64,000 nucleotides of DNA from Sanderia malayensis (taxonomy: Eukaryota > Cnidaria > Scyphozoa > Semaeostomeae > Pelagiidae). Under the pieces are notes generated by a model. That model worked only from the letters and a program-made list of their open reading frames with translations. It was not told the origin of the DNA and searched no databases. Position 1 is the stretch's first letter, and each line of letters starts with the position of its first letter. Location: NCBI GenBank assembly GCA_013076295.1, contig RQOL01000824.1:124001-188000 (forward strand), written 5' to 3'. Shown piece by piece: positions 49,801 through 61,800 of the stretch. A program made the translations under genes and the position numbers.

Positions 49801-52800
49801 TGTAACCCTATGGATCCTAGTGTAATCCAATGAATCCTAATGTCAGTGTAATTCAAATGAATTCTATTGTAATCCTAAGAATCCTAATGTAACCCTATGA
49901 ATCCTAATGTAATCCAATGAATCCTAATGTAATCCAGTTAATCCTGATGAATCTTAATGCTATTAAAATGAATCCTAATGTAATCCAAATTTATCCAGAT
50001 AAGTTTTACTAAATGCTTATTGAATTCAAATGTATTCCATTGTAATTCCAACAAATTTAAAAATATCGATTCGGGCAAACAATTTAACAATGAATAGAAT
50101 CACCAGAAGCTTCATGTTAGGAAAACGTTAATTTTTCCTACAAACGACTATATATTCGGTCGTACAAACAAACGACCATCCTCAGAGTCAATTAAAATGC
50201 AATAGCGCAAATTAACAAATTAAAAAATCGTTAACAATGCTCAATAATGCTACCAGCAAAAATCAAAAGAACGATATATACGAAAAGGAACGTCAATTAA
50301 AAGTTGTAGAGGAGTTGATTTCTCTTGGCAATTGAGCACAGGTTTTTCTCTTTTAATCATAATTGATTCAGCTATAGTTCGAATATAATAATTATGATTA
50401 AAAGAGAAAAACCTGTGCTCAATTGCCAAGAAAAAATTGAATCTATTGTTGAATCAATTATGATTAAAAGAGAAAAACCTGTGCTCAATTGCCAAGAGAA
50501 ATCAACTCCTCTACAACTTTTTAATTGACGTTCCTTTTTCGTATATATCGTTCTTTTGATTTTTGCTGGTAGCATTATTGAGCATTGTTAACGATTTTTT
50601 AATTTGTTAATTTGCGCTATTGCATTTTAATTGACTCTAAGGATGGTCGTTTGTTTGTACGACCGAATATATAGTCGTTTGTAGGAAAAATTAACGTTTT
50701 CCTAACATGAAGCTTCTGGTGATTCTATTCATTGTTAATTCCAACAAACTTTGAAGGAGATCGACAATAGCATAATTCTTATCATTTATTCTATATTTTA
50801 TATTTTTCTATGATAGTTCTCTTTCCCTTAGGCTAGAATTCATCTTCTTTTAAAATTGAAATTCAAAATATGGTTGGAGCAAACTTCGCATCTTCGTGAA
50901 AAACGATTGACCACAGAAAAGGCAGCTGAATTGTTTCGTGTGAATAAACTAAAAAGAAAAATGATGAAATCTTGGAGAAGACAGTTTCAAGTTCACTGCA
51001 TTTTTTAGTAAGTTTCGTAGAGATTTATTAGTGTATTCTATTCTTAGATGTTAACTTTTCTTTCTTTCCAACTTTTTTTTTCTGATTACTTTATACTTGA
51101 TTGTCATCTTCATCTGACCATTTTTGCTTCTTATTTTTTTGTTATTTTTCTTCTTCCTCTTGTTTTTGTTTTTCTTCGATCTTCTTCTTGTTTTTCTTGT
51201 TTCTAATTCCTTTTGTATCATCCCGTTGTTGATTGTCTTTCGTGTTTGTTCAATCTATGCCACTTGGTGTACCTGATCATGTATACCATACATACATGTA
51301 TACCATGCATACATCTATACTATACATGTATACTATTTATGCATCTATACCACTATGTGGTCCTGCTCAGTATTACCGTAGATAGAGCTCTATGATTGTC
51401 ATCCAACAGTGAATACCAAGACGAGAAGCGACTAGATCGCTTGGAAACTGCATTCGACGCATGGAAAAACTTCATCAAAGAGCAACTTCAAGACGCAGTT
51501 GAACGATTCACCGATCGTTTAGAACGGGAGGCATCCCCACGTGGCATATTACGTCAACATACACTATCAGAATCGTACGGGTCTGGGTCATTCCCACCAC
51601 TCAGATCTTCGTCCGGTTACTTTGGTTCGCTTCCCAACATGGTGCAACCGCTGTCTCCACTTCCGATATCTCCATTGGTAACCTCGAATTCACTTGAGCG
51701 CCGCCGTGGTTCGCCCGCATCACTTTCGCCCGAGCACGCGCTGTTGTTCAAGCCTCATTCCGAGTCTGAATACTGCTCGATTCCTGGGGCCAATGACAGC
51801 AAGAGTTTCATCCGTTCCAAGTCGCTGAATGAACGGCCTAGGTCGCCGCTGAGCTTACGAAGCACTGGCTCTTTATCCAGCAAAGAGAGAACTCCCGTAA
51901 CAGTGCCACCGTTATTTACAGATGTGTCTCGACTTCAAGACGAGGTTCGTGATTATCTTGTTTTCACTTGAACTTGAAAAGAGTCTCTCTGGCGTCGGAA
52001 AATATTAAAGAAAATCGCGATAGAATTTCTTTCCGAATTTTTCCTCACGAGAAAAACTTGTGACAAGTCCTGTTTTTATTGACCTATTGAAGTTGCTGAA
52101 AGTTTCACGCATGCACCTGATCCCCCCTTTTTGATCTTATGTTTCTTTTTGTTTACCAATAGGAATATGCTGATTCAATTCGACCCAAGACATTATCATT
52201 GGATAGGAGCGAAACACCTCGTAGAAATATGACAAAGGAAAAGTCTTTAGATGATGACACGCCCCCTTTTCCATTTGGTCACAACTCCGACGAGGTTCAA
52301 TCTCTTTTTTGTCTACTTTTTGCTTCTTTTCATTTTATTCATTCTTTTTAACTCTTATTATTCATATTTATCTTCTTCTTTTACCTTATTAGCAACGCAA
52401 GATCTTATTAGCCAGCACAAAGATCTTAGATCACTAATAAAGTGTTGATAATCAGTAGTTTATAATTTGTTTTTAGTCCATTTTTTATACTTATATTTAC
52501 TGATCTTTTTGAGTCCTCAATTACTTATTCTTTCTTCACTTTCTGTTCATTATTCTTTTGGGCTTTTAATCTTCTTCCTTTGATACTCCAAAATCTTATT
52601 CGCTCTCTTGATGGCGAGTCTACGTTCTTGTATTACAAACTGTAATTACAATTGCACCCAAACCATTCACAACTTTTGTTGTTCAATCTTTTTCAGGATG
52701 CGATGTCCTTCTATTCATTTCAAAGTGAAAGTATCGGTGTGAACAGAGAGATCTTCATGTCCAGCACGATTCGTCATTGGCGTCAACTTCCACTGAGCAG

Positions 52801-55800
52801 AACATTTAAAGCATGGCTCAAATTCACGCAACAACAGAGAATCAGAAGAGAGCTGCACGAGTATTTTCTTGCATACAAACGTTCTTTTGCATTGAAAAGC
52901 ATTTTCTGCGCCTGGCATAGAAAACTATACTGCAGATTGGTGGCTGTGAAGTTCCTGGTGAGTTATTTACGTAATAATATTTTTTACAACGTGTTTTATT
53001 GATATTCCTTGCGAAATGTTTCATCAATTGTTATCATTCTGTTTTATTTAGCTCGTTTATCCATATATCAAGTTATTGATTTTTGTTTTATTATCTTCAT
53101 ATTTTTTTAAGTTGTCACATTAATTCTTCTCATACCTTGTCAAATCTTCTCCACCTATTGCTCATTGCTTTTTGTAAGGACATTCTTTTTCTTTCATTTT
53201 CATTTAGTCTGTTTCCACCCCTACTTTTATTTTCTTCTCTAACTTGTCATATGTTTTTCTTTTTATACTTACTCCTTTTATTCCATTTTTTCGCTTTCGT
53301 GAATTATTGTTTCACTGTCTATCCTTTCTTCATTTGGGTGCTTAATTTTTTTTCTTCAGAGTTTCCTTCTTTGCTTCTCTTCTTACTATTCATCCAATCC
53401 AGAATAAGACCTTGCCATTAGAAGGCCTGTTTTGTAAAGCATGTCAGTAAACAAGATACTATTTAATCCACTTTTTCCCTTCATAGAAAGCCCGAATACT
53501 CCGGAAGTATTTCAATGCAATATCAGATCACTGCAAGAAACAGAAAGCTACAAAAGACAAAAACTTGATTGCAGAATTACATTTGAAAAACACAAGACTT
53601 GCGACGAAATTCAAAATCTGGAGGAAAGGGGTGAGATCTCTTCTTATAACCCCACAGATAATCAGGCTGTAAATTTGAGCCCCCGATGTCTTTATGTATC
53701 TTTACGTTATATCTTCAAGTTTGTTTTTGGTTGGTAACTTCGATTATTTCTTTTTTTGTTTTCATGATCTTTGTTTATAGGATTTTTATTGTTCTATTCA
53801 TTTATCTTTTTATTTCGATAAAATTTATTGAACTTTAAAGACTCTTTATTTATTTTCTAGCTTTTTTCTTTCTTTATTTTCTTGTTTTTTTTATTTCTTT
53901 TGTTGCTTTTTTTATTTCCCTTTTGTTGCCAATTATAATCAATTTGCTTTCGGTATTAACCTAGCAGTCTTTTATTTCCGCAGTATGGTTTGCTTCCTTA
54001 TCATTTGTTTAAATTTATGGCAGGAAGAGCAAATATTTGTGCTGTTTCTAAAACAATTTTACTGTCCGATGAATGCAATAAGCAAGATCTTAGCGACAGC
54101 ACAAAATCTATTTTCTGGCCGTCAATTCTGCCCTGCCCTTTACTCTCACCCAGTACTACCGACATGCAAACACACGAGACGTATTAAATTCAAACTCGTG
54201 ACTATTGCTTTGATACATGTACAACTCTCCATATCTCAATACACGATTATCCCAATACTTCATTAAGCATTGGCCCAGTTAATTTTAAATTTTCCTCATG
54301 TATTGTTGTTCAACTTTTGATTTTTGTACGTTTTAAGTAACGTGTAATTTTCTTTGTATTTTTTCCTGCAGTTCTTGGCCAAAAGACGTCTGCAATCCCT
54401 AGTTGGAAGATGGCAAGAGGCTGTCCACATATCAGGCTCACAGAGATCAGCATGTAATAGAATCATTAAGCAAAGAGAATCGAAACTGCTAAAGGATGCA
54501 TTTCGTAGCTGGAAGGATCGTTTGCATAAGACTCACGTTGCCAAAGAATTTGAAGATCAAATGCTTTTAAAAAGGTTTGCTTATTTAATTATTTGTTACT
54601 TTATTAGGGTTTTACTTCTGTACATATTTATTTAAGTTTTTTACACCTTCACTTCTTCACTCTACTTTTTTTCTCTATTTGTTTGCTTGCTTACTTCTTT
54701 AATTATTATTATATATTTGTTTATTTTTTTACCTATTTGTCTGTTTATTTTTTCTTTCTTGCTTTATTATTTATTTGCGTAATTTTGTTTGTATATCTTA
54801 ATTTCTTCTTTGTTTCTTCTTATGTCTTGTGAAGCAGCACCAAGGGTTTTCATGGCATTTTTAACTGAAGTTGATCTCGTTGCAGGACTGTTGGAAAATG
54901 GCACAGAACTGCCTCGAAGCTTGGCTGCCTTCGTAATAATTATAATACCACTATAAAGAGAAGACAAAACAAGGTAAAAATGTTGCAATGATGATGCAAA
55001 TACCTTTTACTAAATCAAGTGATGCCTTTATTTTTCTTTGTAATCTGAACGTAGTCCTCGGTAGTATAGTGGTGAGTATCCCCGCCTGTCACGCGGGAGA
55101 CCGGGGTTCAATTCCCCGCCGGGGAGGACATTTTTACATTCGTTTTCTTTTTAATTTCTGCATTTTTATTGAGTGTTTTCCTTTTTATTATTTTTATTTT
55201 CTATCACTATAATTAATCGAGTGGATTTTTTCAGGTTTTCATTAAATGGAGGTTATGCTTAGAAGCGAAAGCTGTGGCGAAGGAACATTTTCAGGTATGT
55301 TTGCATTACAGTATGCAGTTGTTTGTTGTTTGGCTTTATAGAAGTGGCGACCTTTGCTACATATTATTTAAGAGGACATTGGTTTTCGCAAACATCTCTT
55401 CTTGAAAAATATAAGAGCCAGCTATTCTACTTTATTTCCCATGATTTTTGCAGGACGTGCAGCAAGAGCGTCTCAAAAAGGTGTTATTGTCATGGCTATC
55501 TTGGACCAAAAGTAAGTTATTTTTTAACCAAATTACATATAAACTTTTATTTTATTTATATATTATAGTAGGAATAACGTAACGCAAAATAAGATAACAA
55601 CAGCAAGATCTGATTTTATGTTATTTCGATGACGATCATACCTGTTTTTTGTTTATTGAATTTTTTCATTTTCGATAGATAATTACACTTTTTGTCTTTT
55701 TCTTGTTATTCAGGAAAGAAATCTCTGTCTCAAAGTGCCATCAAGTTTCAAAGAAAACTCAACTTCAAGATGGCTGTACAGGCATTTTTCATATGGTCTG

Positions 55801-58800
55801 AAGAGGCTGCCAGACTGAGGATGGCCGATGATCATCATCGTGAATCGCTCATGATCAGGTTGGTAATTGCAGAAAATCACTTATCTTGCAGTGAGGTAGT
55901 TACATGCAGCAAGGTTTAACAGTGTTGGACACCTCTCCATAACATAACACGATACGCCATGGAATTTCGAAATTAGACACCATTCTTGAGCCTCAATAGT
56001 TTTAAAAACTATATTCTTATAAAGACAAGGCCATTCTTCATCCTCAATATTCTTGTAAACTATTTTCTTGTGAAGACAAATTTTATAGCAAACACATATG
56101 GCTGTCGCCCGTTACGGAGAGGTGTCCATAATACAAAGTTTGAATGGTATAGCTTCAAAATTTTGTTCATAACACCCGCCTTGTCTGTGTTGTTGATTTC
56201 CCATCATTATTTTTTTAAATTATTATTTTATTAGAGCTTTAGAATCTTGGCACGGCCTGTCAGAACAGAGAAGTGACCTCAGAACACGTCTGTATGATTT
56301 TCAAAGATACACAATCAGAAATAAGGTAATCATTTATCTTTTGTGTTAATATTTCACCAGTTTGTGATTATTTTACCATTAACACACTGCTTCCTTTAAC
56401 GTCTTCTGCTCACAGCACGCGCATTTGAAACAGTAGCCAGGTTCATTAAGGACCTTTAGGATGTGTATGTTTCTATATCGTTGCTTCTTCCTGCTGGAAC
56501 TTAGGCTCGAAATGTGTTTGATTGGTGGAAGAAGAGTGCCATCTGCTCCAAGGTGTTTAAAGAGAAGCAGAACATCCAACATGCGGAACTCTTGAAAGAT
56601 GCATTTGCGAGATGGAGTGGTAGTATTCGACAGAAGAAATGGGAGCTGCATCTCAGAATGACAGTTGAAAGAAAAGCTTTTAATTGCTGGCTGAAACGAT
56701 CTATTCACATGAAAAAGGTAATGTTGATATGAGCAGAGTTTCTTCTATTCTGTCTGAGTATCTCATTTAATCGTGTCAAGTGAAATCACTCTTGTATTCA
56801 ACAACACGTTTTTTATTTTATAAGAAACCTAGCTCAAGCCCTACTAGTAAAAGTTTCTTAAATTTTCTATTGTTTTCTATTGTTAAGGAAAACAATAGAA
56901 CAAAAGAACCTATTGTAATTTGGCACAAATTCTACTAGTAACTTTCTTATAAAGTGGTTTCTTATAAAAAAACGTGTATACAGTCGAATCTCGCCATTTT
57001 GAGATTCGAGCTTGTTTGACTCTCAACCTAGCTGTTGAGAGTCAAACCAGACTCAGAATTAAACTTAAGGCATGTATACATTAGTTTAAAGTCATGGTTC
57101 GCAGATAATATTGAAGAATTCGAGTTAGATCATGGTCGACATAATTTAGATGTAACTGTACCGCGACATTGTTTTAAAGCACCATGTTCTATTGTCTTGA
57201 ATTTTTATTTTATTAGTGTTGCTCTTAAATGATTCTTGTTCTCTGATTTTGTAGAGAAGAACGCTTGCCAAAATTGCAGCAAAGAAATGGATCTCTCGCA
57301 CAAAAGGTAATTGATGACCCCAGCCGTCGATTTAACTTGGTCACTGCAACAATCACAATCTTTGGTATTGCTTGCTCTATGCTTAGTATATGCTTTTATT
57401 GACCTTATCTTGTGCTACCATTGTCACAGAGGTTGTACATTGTGTGCATTGCACTGTTATTTCATTTCATTGTGTACATTGCTTTCTTTGTTCTTGCTTT
57501 CTTTGTTCTTGCTTATTTTGCTTTTGCTTTCTTTGCTTTTGCTTACTTTGGTTTTGCTTTCTCTGTTCTTGCCTTCTTTGTTCTTGCTTACTTTGTTACA
57601 ACTTACTTTGCCTTTGCTTTCTTTGTTCTTGCTTACTTTGCTTTTGCTTATTTTGCTTTTGCTTTCTTTGCTTTTGCTTACTTTGGTTTTGCTTGAATTT
57701 GATTTTTGCGATCTTTATGCTACCATTTGTTGCCAAATTGGAATAATTACCCCATGCTTAGTTTTCTTTGCATTCACTGCCATTATCATTGACCATGGCA
57801 TTTGTTTGTAGAGCTCTAGCTGCTGCTATACCTCCTTCAACTATATATCCCTACATCTTATAGTGTGGAGATTATAATATACTGCTTGATTTTTACAATC
57901 ATTGTCCTATGCTTTTGATATTATCTTGTTTTATAGTTTGCATTGAGTTGCAAGAGACAGCAGACGATTGGTTGCGTAGGAGAAGCACGACGCAGCTGCG
58001 CAGCTTATTCTTGGAATGGCGGGAAGCTGCGAATGGGCAGAAGATAGCGTGCTTTCATTACGAATATCGTCTTGTTGTCACGTAATACGCATTTCTCATT
58101 ATTCCCCCGTATTAGTGATATCTTCATTAACCAACCCCAACATTCTGCAAAACTTACCTTGTCCGCATTAAACAATAGCATTGCCCATAGCTTTTTGTTT
58201 CTCGGAAGGTTTCATAACACATATACCGTAAATCCTCGAATATGCCCCCGGGGGCTTATTTGCAAAAACGAAATTTTAGCTGCGTTCAATATTAAACAAA
58301 ATAAAAGCTACACGATGCAGCCAATCAATGAAGTTATTGGTTTAAGCTTGCTGCTATTTGCAATACATTTGCTAAATAACTTCAATGTCTGGAAACTTGA
58401 GCTCAATATCCTTGCAAATGATTATCAGGATGGGGGCCTATTCTAAGGGAGGGCTTTTTCGGAGGTGGGGGGCTTATTCGAGGATTTACGGTAACCAAAT
58501 TTTGTTTTATTTACCTGACTTGCAAATAACTACCAGGGCACTCGCTTTTCCCTGGTAGCTCTTTCGACAAGATTCTGAGATGATTCAATAGATACGCCTT
58601 TGCAGGAATCACACCCATAGCAGTTGGTCGTGTGTAAGCTATATGTGTTGCAGACTCACTGTAACCTTGACCATATTTTGTCTTCTTTTCGTAGTACCAT
58701 ACGTGAGTGGTCTAATGTTGTTAAGAATAATAAAAACCTTCGCAAAGCTCAAAGATCAGTTGAGGAAATCGTTGAATATAACATTGTAAGTTTTTTATGT

Positions 58801-61800
58801 GTTTATCTCTATCGTATTCTTCATCCCATGCCTATGCCCTGCTTCTTTTTATTCTTTGATTTTTACTCTTTCTTTTGCTCTTTTTGGTTCTCCTTATTAC
58901 TCAAATTCATCATCTGTATTTCGTTTTTTTGCTTTTTTCTGTGTATGCTTAAGTTTTATGCATCGTTGGCTTTATATTCTTAATGTTTAACATGTTTATT
59001 TTCTTCCTGTTCTTCTCTTAACTCTTCTTTTACTTTTTATTCTTCTTCCTCTAATTTTCCTCTTCTTTTTCGTCTGATTTTTTTTTTGCCTTTTTTAACC
59101 CTCCTGTACTCATTTACCTGCTTTGCGTTTTGTTTATATTTCAATTTTTTTCTGCTTCACCTTTGTCCGATTCCTTCATTGAAGATTGATAATTGCATTT
59201 ATCTGTCAGCCATTTTTTAAAAATACAATCTTTAATATCTCTCAAATAGATGTCGTCGGCCTTCGAAACATGGTCAGTTTTGTTCAAACGATTTCGCAGA
59301 AATGCGATGGTATTGGACAACTACACCCAACTACGAAGACAAGAACATTTGAAGATTGTCTTTGACCGAATTCATTTGAACGCACTAGATGGCAGAGCAA
59401 AGCGATACAAAGATTTCAGATTACAAAGAACCGTAAGTTATACTATAATGTGCAACACGACGGAATTTTAATATAATAAGATCGCCTGGTATTAACAGCA
59501 GCACAGTAGGATCCTATACATATCAACGTAGTGGACGGGTGAACCTCCATGCGATCCATCCATACCAGACTGATATTCCTCGTCAACAATTATAGAAACA
59601 GTATTCTATTGTGTTTGGATAACAAGCTGGATGCATAATTTACAGATTCTTGTATGCATGTTTTCAATGCACATCAGGCTCTCAGCATAACTTCATGTAG
59701 TGTGTTTTGCCTGACTCGAGTTCACATGGTGTGTGTGATTCCAAGTTTCACTGCGTCAAATGAACTCCTCTGTCTATTGAATAGTTTCTAATGAATTAAT
59801 TCTTATCACGTTCATTATCCTTGAACTCTTTTACGATGGGGATTCAACTGTGGTAGTTTTTATACTTATAGCTAATACCATTAAACAGCATTTTATTTAT
59901 ATGCCAGGCATTTGTATAGACATTGCTGTGGGATATTTAGCTTTCCAACTGAAGCAAACATTGCTTCAAGTTCTCTCTGCATTGCTTCAAGTTCTTTATG
60001 GAGATGAAACCGGGTTACTCGCATTTTATAGCAGATTCCTTTACTTTTTTAGGCATTTAACTATTGGAAAAACCTTACGAAGCAATGCAAGACCCTGGCA
60101 TTTGTGAAAGAGGTAAAGCTTGAGATCATTTCAGCATTTGTTAAGCAATATATTGCATTGTATCCTCAAGAGCCCAAGTGCAATGAAGCCACAGTGCTGA
60201 ATCTTAATCCTTGTAGCTCGCATCAATACTTCATAAGCCATATGTGGTAAATGAAATAACAATAAGTTTGAACATTTTTGTAAGAAACAGTAGCTCCAAA
60301 TAATGTCTTAAATCTTAATGTTTGGCCTTATCCCAGAGGTACTCTTTCTTATTTAGAACTACTGTTTCTTATCAAAATGTTCACCTTGGCTATATTTTTT
60401 ATTTGCCATTAAGACACTTTTTGGAATTGATTTAATAAACCACACATTGTGAGTATAAATACTTCATAATGCAACGAGCACCAATGCTTCATAAACCACA
60501 TATAGCTTGCATCATAGTGTTTAATGAACCCTATTGCTTGTGTCTGTCTTTAATCTCCCCATTCTTCATTTCCAGAGACTGATGAGCATAACGCTTTTGA
60601 AAATAGTCAAGCACTGGCGACAGATAACCAAGGGTTCGTAGAATTGAACTTTGACATTGCTAAATTGCTGCAAGTTGATGGAGTCCTTATATAACGAACC
60701 TTTAACGGAACTTATATAGATCTCATTCCGTTGTGGAACATCTGTGGAATATTTTTCTGTTCCTCTCCTATCGTTATCGATTTTTGAATTAGTGAATCAG
60801 GTTTGAGACCAAATCCTTGCAAATCTAATTGGTTAACTCGAGCAAGTCCATGTTTCTCTTGTTATTGTGTCGTTGAAGCTCAACTGTGTCTGTAATCTTG
60901 CATCTTGTATCTTGATTACATCTATTCAACGTGATTTAATCCGTTTGCTGGCATCATTCTATAGATCACCTAGCCAAGGAACGACTTGCGAAGTCCGTAG
61001 CAGGGAAGAAACACATCAAACAGATGAAGAAGACCTTTGCATTCTGGTTACGGAAAACTCGAGGACGACTTTTAGCAAGAACATGCTTTGAAGGACATTT
61101 GGTCAAACGGTAAGTCCTTCTTATACTTTTGCTCTCCAGCTTTTGTTCAGTTATTTGTGATATACATACAGTCAACGCTGTCTAATTCGAACACCCCGGG
61201 GAAGCGTGAAAATATTCGAATTACAAAGCGTTCGAATTATAGAAGTTTATTTTAGAAGAATTGGTTCTTTGGTGATCCTTGAAGAGACAGAATTTGTTCG
61301 AATTACATAGAGTTCGAATTACACGAGCTCGAACTATGCAGATTTGACTGTACGTCGTGTGGTCGTATCCAATTGGAAGTATATACTTTGACCACAACAA
61401 TGCTTATTATATTACGCTTTTAAGCTATATATTATTACGCTACATAACTTCAACTACATTTCTCTCATTGAACGTTTGGCGTTGTACCTAATCTTTTGCT
61501 CCATTATTTCCCCTGTTTATTAATCTTCTGCAAGTTCTATTATTGGTTTTTCTTCACTCGGCTTGAGTTTCCACCCGATTCTCTCCATCCGCCCGGTTTG
61601 AATATCATGGGCACTTGTTAATTGTCACCCGTTGGCTAGCTAATCTATTGATCTTGATAGCAATGTATTTCGAATATCTTACGATATATGATATAAGCGT
61701 CGGTGGTGTAGCGGTTAGCATGGTTGCCTTCCAAGCAATCGATCCGGGTTCGACTCCCGGCCGACGCACCTTTTACTATTTTTTGCGTCTACAAGTCAAT

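Noticed and set aside
49715..49995. Regular repeat spacing that resembles a CRISPR array
   Set aside because: Units are adjacent without unique spacers and lie in an intron of an animal gene, so this is a minisatellite.
57311..57811. Hydrophobic open frames that look like membrane proteins
   Set aside because: They are translations of a CTTTG/CTTTTGC tandem repeat in an intron and overlap in three frames.
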